Positions 1 through 7,908 of a DNA stretch of 36,578 nucleotides are shown here, piece by piece. Position 1 is the first letter of the stretch, and every line of letters begins with the position of its first letter. The notes beneath the pieces were generated by a model. That model was not told where the DNA came from, ran no database searches, and saw nothing but the letters and a program-made list of their open reading frames with translations. Origin of the DNA: Flavobacterium psychrophilum (lineage in GTDB: Bacteria; Bacteroidota; Bacteroidia; Flavobacteriales; Flavobacteriaceae); the NCBI GenBank assembly GCA_022729635.1, contig DZAU01000006.1:3964-40541 (forward strand), written 5' to 3'. A program made the translations under genes and the position numbers.

Positions 1-2
1 CC

Positions 3-1616
3 CAAATTCAATTTGAGCTTGCCAAACAAGACCCAAACGGAAATCCAACAAACGGGATTGACCGAGTTAATTTTTGTCAGCCCTCTTGGTCTGAAATTGA
101 TATTGACCAAATCGTAAAACCAGCAACCATTTGGGATTCAAACTCATATTTAAACATGTGGAGTATTATATTTAGTAATAACACTCTTTTGGGTTATGCA
201 CAATCTCCGGATAATAATTTTCCTTTTGGCGACCCTAATTATCTAGGCGGTCTTCCCACTTCAGGAGGATTGGCTACTACAGATGGAGTTGTTTCTAGTT
301 ATGATGTTTTTGGTAGTAGCACTTATGACGACGGAAATTTTTTATTAAGTCCTCCTTATGACAAAGGGAGAACAATGTCTCATGAAGTCGGTCACTGGTT
401 AGGACTTCTCCATATTTGGGGAGATAATCCTTGTGCAGACGATTATTGTGCCGACACACCTGTTCACCATGATGCTAACTTTGGTTGTCCTACTGTTGTG
501 AATTGTACCGCTACTGGAAATGAAATGGTCGAAAATTATATGGATTATACAGATGATTCCTGCATGAATATTTTTACACAAAACCAAAAAGACAGAATAA
601 CCACCATAATGAACAATGCAGCTAGAAGAGTTTCTCTAAAAACCTCAACCAAAAATGTTGCAATTCCTTTATATGCAAATGATGCCGAAGTTAAAATTGA
701 AGCTACTCATTGTATAATCAATCTTGGATGTGGAGCACCGCCACCACCAGTTAACAAACAAGTAACTATATACAACAGAGGTACTTCTACACTAACCACA
801 GCAACATTGAATTACACCATTAATGGAGGAGCAAATCAAGTTTATAATTGGACAGGTTCATTAGATCAACACAAGTTTGCTACAATAACTTTATCAAATA
901 CTAATTTTTATGGCGTTTTAAATGTAAGCGTGGTTTCGGCAAATGGAGGAACTGACCAAAGGGTTTCAAACAATACTGCGTCCGGAACTTTTGCAATTCC
1001 AACAGGTTCAAACTATAATTACACCAATTATGTATTTAATTTACAACAAGATTTATGGGGAAGTGAAATCACTTGGGAATTAAAAAACGGTGCTGGAACT
1101 ACATTATTTAGCGGCGGACCATATACTGATGCGCCTGGAACTACGTTGCCAGCATTGATAACTCAAAACTGGACTTTGCTAAGTAATCAGTGTTACACTT
1201 TTACCATAAATGATTCTTCCGGTGACGGTATTTGTTGCGGGTCAAGTGGCGATGGTTATTATGAAATTAAAACAAATAGCGGAGCAATCGAGGTTGTTTA
1301 TGGCACTTCTTATGGAACAAGCAAAAGCACTACTTTTACAACAAATACACTTGGAACTAACAAATTTGAAACATCAAATGATATTTATCTTTATCCAAAT
1401 CCAACAAAAGGAACATTAAACATTCACGTTCCAAGCGGTTTTGGTTTGCCAAATAGTTTAAGCATAAGCAACATCTCAGGTCAAATCATCAGCAGAAAAG
1501 AGGTTTCAAAAGAAAATGATTTAATCCTAAACACCTCTTCTTTAAGCAAAGGGGTTTATTTTATTACTATTGTGAAAGAAGGCCAGAAAAAAACACTGCA
1601 ATTCATCAAGGAATAA
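3..1616 (+). CDS. Secreted zinc metalloprotease, pappalysin-like (M43), with T9SS sorting domain; 5' end outside window
   Basis: The reading frame is open from the first bases, so the signal peptide and propeptide lie upstream of the window. The zinc site HEVGHWLGLLH (bases 381-413) fits HExxHxxGxxH, and a Met-turn-like segment (YMDYTDDSCMNIF) follows about 50 residues later, as in metzincins of the pappalysin group. The middle is a beta-rich region with Cys pairs. The last ~80 residues (YPNPTKG, then a GVYFITI strand and a Lys-rich end) form a type A type-IX-secretion sorting domain, so the protein is probably exported across the outer membrane and attached or released. It likely degrades extracellular protein. 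A strong terminator follows. The family call is firm; the substrate is unknown. Confidence 0.9.
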   Translation, partial: QIQFELAKQDPNGNPTNGIDRVNFCQPSWSEIDIDQIVKPATIWDSNSYLNMWSIIFSNNTLLGYAQSPDNNFPFGDPNYLGGLPTSGGLATTDGVVSSYDVFGSSTYDDGNFLLSPPYDKGRTMSHEVGHWLGLLHIWGDNPCADDYCADTPVHHDANFGCPTVVNCTATGNEMVENYMDYTDDSCMNIFTQNQKDRITTIMNNAARRVSLKTSTKNVAIPLYANDAEVKIEATHCIINLGCGAPPPPVNKQVTIYNRGTSTLTTATLNYTINGGANQVYNWTGSLDQHKFATITLSNTNFYGVLNVSVVSANGGTDQRVSNNTASGTFAIPTGSNYNYTNYVFNLQQDLWGSEITWELKNGAGTTLFSGGPYTDAPGTTLPALITQNWTLLSNQCYTFTINDSSGDGICCGSSGDGYYEIKTNSGAIEVVYGTSYGTSKSTTFTTNTLGTNKFETSNDIYLYPNPTKGTLNIHVPSGFGLPNSLSISNISGQIISRKEVSKENDLILNTSSLSKGVYFITIVKEGQKKTLQFIKE

Positions 1617-1637
1617 TTTTAGTTCACACGAATTTTG

Positions 1638-1670
1638 AGAGGATTGATTTATTTCAATCCTCTTTTTTTT
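1638..1670 (+). terminator. Intrinsic terminator of the M43 protease gene
   Basis: A perfect 10-bp stem (AGAGGATTGA / TCAATCCTCT) with a six-base loop is followed by eight T residues. It lies 21 bases after the stop codon. Confidence 0.9.
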
Positions 1671-1692
1671 ACCTGTTTGTTGGCAGGCAGGT
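1671..1692. repeat. Short imperfect palindrome after the terminator
   Basis: ACCTGTTTGTTGGCAGGCAG followed by GT is a near-palindrome, with arms ACCTG/CAGGT and T/C differences inside. From memory, similar ACCTGCCTGCC-type palindromes are interspersed in flavobacterial genomes. Only one copy is visible here. Confidence 0.4.
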
Positions 1693-1706
1693 CTGTTTTA
1701 TTTGTA

Positions 1707-1714
1707 TAAATTTG
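1707..1714 (+). promoter_or_regulatory. Probable -7 element upstream of ribF
   Basis: TAAATTTG matches the Bacteroidota -7 consensus TAnnTTTG and lies 22 bases before the ribF start. I see no clear TTG at the expected -33 spacing. Confidence 0.5.
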
Positions 1715-1736
1715 CAGCATTCTAAAAACAATCGCT

Positions 1737-2669
1737 TTGAAAATTTTTCATTCCATAAATGATTTTAAATCGTCAAAAAAAACAATTCTTACTTTGGGGA
1801 CTTTTGATGGTGTGCATATTGGACACAAAAAAATCCTTGAAAAAGTAACTCAAAACACCAAAGACGGAAAATATGAAAGTCTGGTGCTTACTTTTTTCCC
1901 GCATCCAAGAATGGTTTTGCAAGAACAATCCGGAATAAAATTACTCAACACCATAAACGAAAAAATCGATTTGCTAGAAAAAACAGGAATCGAAAATCTG
2001 GTTATTCACCCTTTTGACGAAAGTTTTTCAAGACTTACTGCCCAAGAATTTGTTAAAGCCGTTCTTGTAGATCAATTCCACATCAAAAAAATAATCATCG
2101 GTTACGACCACCGATTTGGGAAAAATCGTTCGGCAAATTTTGATGACCTAATCACTTTTGGAAAACAATATGATTTTGATGTGGAACAAATTTCGGCTCA
2201 AGAAATAGATGCTGTTTCGATAAGTTCGACCAAAATCAGAAATGCTTTAATAGATGGAAATATGGATTTGGCCAATGAATACCTTGGTTATGATTATATT
2301 TTGACCGGAAGTGTTTCCAAAGGAAAACAATTGGGGCGAACCATTGGTTTTCCTACGGCAAATCTTCAAATGGAGGAAAACTACAAGCTCATTCCTAAAA
2401 ACGGAGTGTATGTCATAAAAAGTATCCTCAACAAAAAAACCGTTTTCGGAATAATGAACATTGGATTTAATCCGACGGTTTCCGGAGAGCATCTTTCGGT
2501 CGAGGTGCATTTTTTTGACTATGACTCCAATTTGTATGGTCAGAAAATAAGTGTTTCCCTGCTCAAATATCTTCGTGAGGAACAAAAGTTCAAGTCAGTA
2601 GATTTACTTAAAGCACAATTAGAAAAGGATAAAAATTTTGCTTTGGCATACTTAAAAAAAATTTCTTAA
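1737..2669 (+). CDS. ribF: Bifunctional riboflavin kinase / FAD synthetase
   Basis: It makes FMN from riboflavin and then FAD from FMN, in the cytoplasm. The N-terminal adenylyltransferase domain shows GTFDGVHIGH (residues 22-31) and a later SSTKIR motif. The C-terminal kinase domain (about 180-310) shows GKQLGRTIGFPTANL, with the PTAN signature. The length of 310 residues is normal. The start is TTG: the family N-terminus (MKIF-S--DF) begins exactly there and no in-frame ATG precedes it. It stands alone, after the protease terminator and before a MITE-like insertion. Confidence 0.95.
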   Translation: MKIFHSINDFKSSKKTILTLGTFDGVHIGHKKILEKVTQNTKDGKYESLVLTFFPHPRMVLQEQSGIKLLNTINEKIDLLEKTGIENLVIHPFDESFSRLTAQEFVKAVLVDQFHIKKIIIGYDHRFGKNRSANFDDLITFGKQYDFDVEQISAQEIDAVSISSTKIRNALIDGNMDLANEYLGYDYILTGSVSKGKQLGRTIGFPTANLQMEENYKLIPKNGVYVIKSILNKKTVFGIMNIGFNPTVSGEHLSVEVHFFDYDSNLYGQKISVSLLKYLREEQKFKSVDLLKAQLEKDKNFALAYLKKIS

Positions 2670-2691
2670 TTGAGTGTATAGCAAATTTACT

Positions 2692-2940
2692 ATTCCCTTT
2701 CATTGTTGTCCGATAAAAGTAAAGTTTACCAAAATTTATACTATTTCGCCACAGATTCACACAGATTAAACGGATTTTATCCGTGTAAATCAGTAAAATC
2801 CGTATAATCTGTGAGCCATTATTCAATCTAATTTTATTATAAAAAATGAAGACGATCAGATTATTTTTAGATTAAGCGTTAAAAAATCAAGATCTTAAAC
2901 TCTCTTTTGGTTTTTTTATCGGACAACAATGATTCCCTTT
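2692..2940. mobile_element. MITE-like element with 18-bp perfect TIRs and 9-bp target duplication
   Basis: The element spans 2701-2931 (231 bp). Its ends are perfect 18-bp inverted repeats, CATTGTTGTCCGATAAAA at 2701-2718 and its complement at 2914-2931. It is flanked by identical 9-bp direct repeats ATTCCCTTT (2692-2700 and 2932-2940), the footprint of a transposition event. It holds no credible gene, so it would need a transposase in trans. Its left half contains an imperfect dyad (CACAGATTA..GGATTTTA / TAAAATCC..TAATCTGTG). A 9-bp duplication would suit IS4-family transposases, but that family assignment is inference. Confidence 0.85.
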
Positions 2941-2974
2941 TAAAAAAAGCCCTGAATTCTTTATTTCAATACGG

Positions 2975-2982
2975 CAACTTTG
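2975..2982 (+). promoter_or_regulatory. Probable -7 element of bioB
   Basis: CAACTTTG matches TAnnTTTG at seven of eight positions (C for T at the first). It is placed for transcription to start roughly 40 bases before the ATG at 3031. Confidence 0.45.
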
Positions 2983-3030
2983 CTTGATTGGAACAATTTG
3001 ACTACTTTTGACACTCAAAAAATTAAATCA

Positions 3031-4116
3031 ATGAGCACAATAAGACACGACTGGACAAAGGAAGAAATAATAGCTGTATATAATAAACCCTTGATGGAAT
3101 TGCTTTATGAAGCAGCTACAATACACAGGGAGCATCACGACCCGAATGTGGTTCAAATTTCCACTTTAATATCACTAAAAACAGGAGGATGCTCAGAAGA
3201 TTGTGGCTATTGTCCGCAAGCTAAACGGTATCATACCGATATTGAAACCAGTCCTTTTATGACTGTTGATGATGTAAAAGTACAAGCCATCAAAGCAAAA
3301 GAAGGTGGTTCGTCAAGAGTTTGTATGGGAGCTGCATGGAGAAATGTAAAAGACGGAACCGAATTTGACCAAGTGTTAGAAATGGTTCGCACCATCAATA
3401 AAATGGATATGGAAGTGTGTTGTACACTTGGGATGATTACCGAAAACCAAGCACAACGTTTGGCCGAAGCCGGTTTATATGCCTACAACCACAATATTGA
3501 TACTTCTGAAGAATATTATAAAGAAGTAATTTCGACTCGTGGTTTTGAAGACCGTTTGCAAACTATCGAAAATATTCGCAAAACAAATATTACCGTTTGT
3601 AGTGGAGGAATTATAGGCATGGGAGAACGCATCGAAGACCGAGCCGGAATGCTTAAAGCTCTTTCTACTTTGGATCCAATGCCTGAATCTGTGCCAATAA
3701 ACGCCCTTGTTCCAGTTGAAGGAACTCCTCTTGAAGCAGAAAAATCAGTAGAAATTTGGGATATGATACGCATGATTGCCACTACACGAATCGTTATGCC
3801 GGCCACTCAGGTTCGTCTTTCGGCAGGACGAATAAATTGGAGTCGCGAAGGTCAAGCCATGTGCTTTTTTGCTGGTGCCAATTCGATTTTTTCTGGAGAT
3901 AAATTGCTTACCACTCCTAATAATGATTTGAATGAGGATATTAAAATGTTCGAGATATTAGGACTAAAAAACCAACAACCTTTTGAAAAAACCTATAAAA
4001 GAGTAAGTGTTGAAGCGGCAGATTCTAAATTTACTTCTCTTGGTGAAAAACCAAAATGGTCACGGCCAGAACACATTATTGAAAGAAATTTAGAAGCTTC
4101 AGGTAAAGGGAAGTAA
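3031..4116 (+). CDS. bioB: Biotin synthase (radical SAM)
   Basis: It inserts sulfur into dethiobiotin to form biotin. The radical-SAM cluster motif CxxxCxxC is at C54, C58 and C61 (GGCSEDCGYCPQA). Further typical segments are VCMGAAWR, VCCTLGM, TVCSGGIIGMGE and the Arg-containing ATQVRLSAGR, which contribute to the 2Fe-2S site. The frame could be opened by TTG at 2980, but that codon overlaps the likely -7 element, and the family N-terminus begins at the ATG chosen here (MSTIRHDWTKEEI), giving 361 residues. No other bio genes are adjacent. Confidence 0.96.
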   Translation: MSTIRHDWTKEEIIAVYNKPLMELLYEAATIHREHHDPNVVQISTLISLKTGGCSEDCGYCPQAKRYHTDIETSPFMTVDDVKVQAIKAKEGGSSRVCMGAAWRNVKDGTEFDQVLEMVRTINKMDMEVCCTLGMITENQAQRLAEAGLYAYNHNIDTSEEYYKEVISTRGFEDRLQTIENIRKTNITVCSGGIIGMGERIEDRAGMLKALSTLDPMPESVPINALVPVEGTPLEAEKSVEIWDMIRMIATTRIVMPATQVRLSAGRINWSREGQAMCFFAGANSIFSGDKLLTTPNNDLNEDIKMFEILGLKNQQPFEKTYKRVSVEAADSKFTSLGEKPKWSRPEHIIERNLEASGKGK

Positions 4117-4177
4117 AACAATTAATGCCGTTAAAAATTTACGAATTCTGCACTTTTCCTGCGATGGTCAAATAAGA

Positions 4178-4201
4178 CACTTCGACAAGCTCAGTGTGAC
4201 A
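4178..4201. repeat. Possible interspersed repeat (single copy here)
   Basis: CACTTCGACAAGCTCAGTGT followed by GACA. From memory this word, often in the reverse orientation, is a common interspersed repeat in Bacteroidota genomes. This window has one copy, so repetition cannot be shown here. Confidence 0.35.
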
Positions 4202-4490
4202 TCCTATACAATAATTAATCAAAAATATAATTACATCCAACGAGTTAAATTTTACACCTTCTTTATCACATACGTCACAATTCCACATACGATTAATTGG
4301 TTTTTTTCGGTGACTTTTATGGGCGAATAATTGGGGTTTTCATTTATATCAGAGATATATCTATGCGGTCGGGGTTTTTCTGTGTGTAAATCTATTTAAT
4401 TTGTGCTATTTTTCTTGTGTTAACGGGCACGGAAAGAATTTCCGCACTAGCGTTGTGCAAATTCGAGCGGTTGGGTTTTTGTTTTCACTT
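4202..4490. other. Non-coding stretch between bioB and the gene remnant
   Basis: I find no coding sequence. The only structure I see is a small perfect hairpin, CGGAAA-GAA-TTTCCG, in the GC-richer patch around 4430-4447. No terminator was recognised directly after bioB. Confidence 0.4.
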
Positions 4491-4496
4491 ATGTAA

Positions 4497-4640
4497 TTAT
4501 TCTTCAGTAAAAAACCTTTCTATAACAATCGATGTAAATAGTTTCGCACCAGTATCATTCAAATGTCCGTAGGAAGAAAAATAGTGATCGCCTTGCCCCA
4601 AATTTCTCATATTGTGAATTTTTGAAAATATTTTTTATGG
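4497..4640 (-). pseudogene. Remnant of a duplicated SGNH-like gene (C-terminal fragment)
   Basis: On the minus strand, bases 4610 down to 4497 encode MRNLGQGDHYFSSYGHLNDT and then GAKLFTSIVIERFFTEE-stop. This is a clear paralogue of the C-terminus of the intact neighbour at 4797-5678, which has QGDHYFSSCGHLNDSGA and VIERFFEKK. Weaker homology (SKIHN against PEIYN) continues upstream to about 4640 and stops at a palindrome. About 250 residues of the parent protein are missing. It looks like what remains after duplication and deletion. Confidence 0.8.
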
Positions 4641-4682
4641 TTATAACCTTAAAATGAATTTGTTTTTTAAGGTTATAACCTT
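4639..4682. repeat. Paired palindromes forming a long hairpin
   Basis: GGTTATAACCTTAA (4639-4652) pairs perfectly with TTAAGGTTATAACC (4667-4680) across a 14-base loop. Each arm also contains the self-complementary GGTTATAACC. It marks the edge of the recognisable pseudogene. Confidence 0.7.
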
Positions 4683-4796
4683 AAATATTCATTTAAGAGG
4701 CAATAAACAATAATACAAATATTGAAACTAATGTGAAATCATATAAATAATAAATCAGTTTTATCTGCGGAACATTTGCGTCATCCGCGTCCAAAT

Positions 4797-5678
4797 TTAT
4801 TTCTTCTCAAAAAACCTCTCAATAACAACTTTTGTAAACATCCTCGCACCAGAATCATTCAAATGTCCGCAGGAAGAAAAATAGTGATCACCTTGCACAA
4901 CGTTTTCTAGATTATAAATTTCGGGATAAATCTGGTTTGCTTTTTCAAAATAATCCAGTCCTTTTACATTAGTACACATTGGCGTCATCACGGTGATTAA
5001 ATTGTAATTGTTTTGCTTACAAACTTGCTTGATTTCCTCGTAATATTTGTTGCGAATTGGCTTTAAATTAGTCAAGTCATTCTTCATATTTCCAGGTTTG
5101 TTGCTTGTCAAAGGATGATATCCCAGATTGTTTAAAATATTTGTGGGTTTGCCTGTTGCAGTTTGGTACACTTCCCGGAGACCAATAATGGCATCAAAAT
5201 CTACATAGCGATAAAACGGAATATAATACAACTCATTGAAGTTTTCCTGCTTTGAAAAATGGGTTTTTATCGTTTCGGATTGATGAATGTACGGCAGAAA
5301 CTTCGCAGCGATAGCATCGGATTCTTTTTCGTTGCAAAGACCCAAATCGGCTTCGAGAATCACGGTTTTGATTGTATAATTCCGTTCCGCCATCAATTTT
5401 AGCATTAGCGAAGCTTCGAATAAATGGGCGCCACTCATCCCGTAATTGAAAGTTTTTAATCCTTTCTTTTCGAATAGTTCGGGTACAAAATGATTGTTGG
5501 CTCTTGAGGAACCCAAGATGATAACATCATAATTTCTGGCTTTGGAATTGAATACATTTTCCACTTTTCCACGATTGAAAGAATGTAAATAAACGGTCGT
5601 GTAAACCCAATCCAGCACCACTAAAAGCACTAGAATGGTGAGTAGAATTTTGGTAACTAATAGTATAAATTTTTGCAT
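4797..5678 (-). CDS. SGNH-like / DltD-AlgJ-type membrane-anchored protein partnering an MBOAT acyltransferase
   Basis: A 293-residue protein with one N-terminal membrane segment (about 4-25) and an exported domain. LGSSRANNHF (S57/S58) resembles the nucleophile block of SGNH-fold proteins that act with MBOAT transferases (DltD, AlgJ/X, PatB types), and GHLNDSGA near residue 272 resembles the C-terminal His block. The acidic residue usually three before that His appears as Ser269, so catalysis is uncertain. Its start overlaps the MBOAT stop by one base (TAATG), so the two are almost certainly co-translated. Probable role: receiving or transferring acyl groups onto a surface polysaccharide. Family fairly sure; substrate unknown. 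Confidence 0.75.
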   Translation of the reverse strand: MQKFILLVTKILLTILVLLVVLDWVYTTVYLHSFNRGKVENVFNSKARNYDVIILGSSRANNHFVPELFEKKGLKTFNYGMSGAHLFEASLMLKLMAERNYTIKTVILEADLGLCNEKESDAIAAKFLPYIHQSETIKTHFSKQENFNELYYIPFYRYVDFDAIIGLREVYQTATGKPTNILNNLGYHPLTSNKPGNMKNDLTNLKPIRNKYYEEIKQVCKQNNYNLITVMTPMCTNVKGLDYFEKANQIYPEIYNLENVVQGDHYFSSCGHLNDSGARMFTKVVIERFFEKK

Positions 5679-7111
5679 TAGAATTGAAAATAAATAAATT
5701 CTTTATAATCTGAATACGTTCCGAAGGCAATGATTGCACTAAGAGCTAAAACTATTTTTAACCAAGAATACTTTCCTGAAATGGGTTCTATTTTGAATCT
5801 GTTGTTCCATTCCACCAGAACAAAAGCAAGAACCAATAAAATTAGTTCGTAATTGTAGCGTTCGTTTTCCAAATATTGAGACAAGAAAGCTCCATTGGTA
5901 AAAATTTTACTAATATAATCGAAAGCAATTTCAATAGAATTTGCCCTAAAAAATATCCAGGCGATACACGTTATGGCGAAAGTGGCAAGAATACTTACGA
6001 CTACTTTTATGGAGGATAAATTCCAATGGAGTGTTGCTGTTTCCAAATTATTTCGGTTGGTTCCCAATAATAATGAAGGCAAAAAATACAGGGCATTGAT
6101 GAATCCCCAAGCCAAGAATGTCCAATTCGCTCCGTGCCAAAAACCGCTCACGACAAATATGATGAATACGTTGCGCACTTGTTTTAGTTTGCTTCCACGG
6201 CTTCCGCCAAGAGGAATGTACAAATAATCCCGAAACCAAGACGACAATGAAATGTGCCAACGTCGCCAAAACTCGGCGATATCTCTGGAGAAATAAGGAT
6301 AATTGAAATTTCGAAGTAAGTCAATTCCAAATAATTTTGACATTCCCAAAGCCATATCCGAATATCCTGAAAAATCGCCATAAATTTGGAATGCAAAATA
6401 CACTGCACCCAAAATCAACGACAAGGAATTCATCGAGGTGTAATTGTCAAAAATAGCGTTGGCATAAGTCGCACAAGTATCGGCAATGACCACTTTTTTG
6501 ACCAATCCCCAAATGATTTGGAAAATTCCTTCTTTGGCTTTTTCGAAATCGAAACTTCTTTTTAATTTGACTTGTGGTAATAAATGCGTTGCTCTTTCGA
6601 TTGGTCCAGCAACCAAAAGCGGAAAATAACTCACGAATAAGGCGTAATCAATAACGTTTTTCTCAGAGTTTATTCTTTTGTAATAAATGTCAATGATGTA
6701 GGACAAGCCGTGAAAAGTATAGAAAGAAATCCCGACAGGAAGAATCACGTTCAGCAAAAGTGGACTGGATTTTATGCCAATAGTATTCAATGCTTCCGAA
6801 AAGGAAAACGCAAAAAAGTTGTAGTATTTGAATATTGCCAAGAATCCAAGATTAAAAACGATGCTCAACCAAAACCAAAATTTCCGACTTTTATCCCGTG
6901 TACTTTTTTCTATTTGGATTCCTGTATAATAACACAAAAAGGTCGAAAAGAGCAGTAAAAACATAAAACGCCAATCCCAGCAGGAATAAAAATAATAACT
7001 CATCACAACCAAAAATGCGTTTTGTGCTGTTTTAGTTTTACCAAAAACAAACCAATAGAGTAAAAATACTATTGGCAAAAAAACAGCAAATTGTAAAGAA
7101 TTAAAAAACAT
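5678..7111 (-). CDS. MBOAT family O-acyltransferase (AlgI/DltB-like)
   Basis: A 477-residue polytopic membrane protein with about ten hydrophobic segments. It carries the MBOAT hallmarks: FWRRWHISLSSWFRDYLYIP (residues 281-300, His286) and VSGFWHGANW with the invariant His326. Such proteins pass acyl groups across the inner membrane for O-acetylation of alginate, peptidoglycan or other polymers. The SGNH-like gene directly downstream completes the usual two-protein module. No polymer synthesis genes lie in the window, so the acceptor cannot be named. Confidence 0.92.
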   Translation of the reverse strand: MFFNSLQFAVFLPIVFLLYWFVFGKTKTAQNAFLVVMSYYFYSCWDWRFMFLLLFSTFLCYYTGIQIEKSTRDKSRKFWFWLSIVFNLGFLAIFKYYNFFAFSFSEALNTIGIKSSPLLLNVILPVGISFYTFHGLSYIIDIYYKRINSEKNVIDYALFVSYFPLLVAGPIERATHLLPQVKLKRSFDFEKAKEGIFQIIWGLVKKVVIADTCATYANAIFDNYTSMNSLSLILGAVYFAFQIYGDFSGYSDMALGMSKLFGIDLLRNFNYPYFSRDIAEFWRRWHISLSSWFRDYLYIPLGGSRGSKLKQVRNVFIIFVVSGFWHGANWTFLAWGFINALYFLPSLLLGTNRNNLETATLHWNLSSIKVVVSILATFAITCIAWIFFRANSIEIAFDYISKIFTNGAFLSQYLENERYNYELILLVLAFVLVEWNNRFKIEPISGKYSWLKIVLALSAIIAFGTYSDYKEFIYFQF

Positions 7112-7134
7112 ATTCTACTTGTATAATGAAGCAA

Positions 7135-7164
7135 AAACCATCACGCTTTTAGGCAGGATGGTTT
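7135..7164 (-). other. Hairpin just upstream of the MBOAT gene
   Basis: AAACCATC and GATGGTTT form an 8-bp stem around a 14-base loop. Read on the minus strand it is followed by a short T tract and lies 23 bases before the MBOAT start. It may be a leader structure or an old terminator. Confidence 0.4.
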
Positions 7165-7908
7165 ATTGTCTTATTTTTTAAAAAAATTACCGCAGATTAA
7201 CATTCTTACACCTGTAAGGGTTAGGGTTTTCAGAGGTTAAAGATAATACAATATTTTTAAGTACACCATAAGTAAAATAAATCAAACCTTTTTTAGAAAA
7301 CTATAAATACCAACACTATTAAGCTGTGCTTGACGGTTCGTCAGTTGATATTTTGCAAGCTTGCGGCAGTAATTCGTTAGGTAAACTGGTTTTCTCCTCG
7401 TCCTCTTTCATCTTCCTATTTAGTTTTAGCAATAAAAAGGAATGTTCTTTAAAAAAATTCGTTATAAGCTGTGTCTAAGCAGGAAACGACTTGCAATAGC
7501 AATCGGTTTGGTGTTCTTTGGCAAGTAAATTAAATTTATTTTCGGAAATAAAATACATTAATTATTTGAAAATCAGCTAATTGATAAACTTTTTCTCAAT
7601 ATCTTTGGGAACTTATTACTTTGGGGTTTTTAGACGCAAAAAATATAAAAAAAAGGCTTACTGTTTAAAGTAGCCCTTTATCCTGAAAATATTTAGTCGT
7701 TTAGTAGTGTTTTCTAATATTTAATTTAAAATAATAATCTAAATTTGAATCAAAATTATATCAACATTCATCAATAACGTTGTGAAACTCGACAGGGTTT
7801 TTATTTCTATTGATTATAATAATCTGTTTTTTATAATAATTTTTCAAAGACCAATAAATATTACTTTTAATTGGTTTAAAAAATACTCTGAAAAGAAAAT
7901 ATGCCCTT
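7165..7908. other. Gene-poor stretch with relics
   Basis: I find no convincing coding sequence over about 740 bases. It holds a small hairpin (CTTAC-ACCT-GTAAG near 7208), a locally GC-richer patch (about 7320-7520) that stands out from the surrounding AT-rich DNA, and a minus-strand terminator at 7647-7675 with no gene to end. A minus-strand frame ending at 7761 could be a decayed C-terminus, but I cannot assign it. Confidence 0.4.
7647..7675 (-). terminator. Orphan intrinsic terminator, minus strand
   Basis: On the minus strand GGCTACT (7675-7669) pairs with AGTAAGCC (7662-7655) with one bulged base, followed by eight T. No intact minus-strand gene lies upstream of it, which suggests a lost or decayed gene. 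Confidence 0.6.

Noticed and set aside
2980..3030. TTG start giving a longer BioB
   Set aside because: The codon overlaps the likely -7 element, and the added 17 residues have no family similarity; the ATG at 3031 matches the BioB N-terminus.
3516..3806. Minus-strand frame inside bioB
   Set aside because: Its low-complexity sequence mirrors the bioB codons and it has no start context; a shadow of the real gene.
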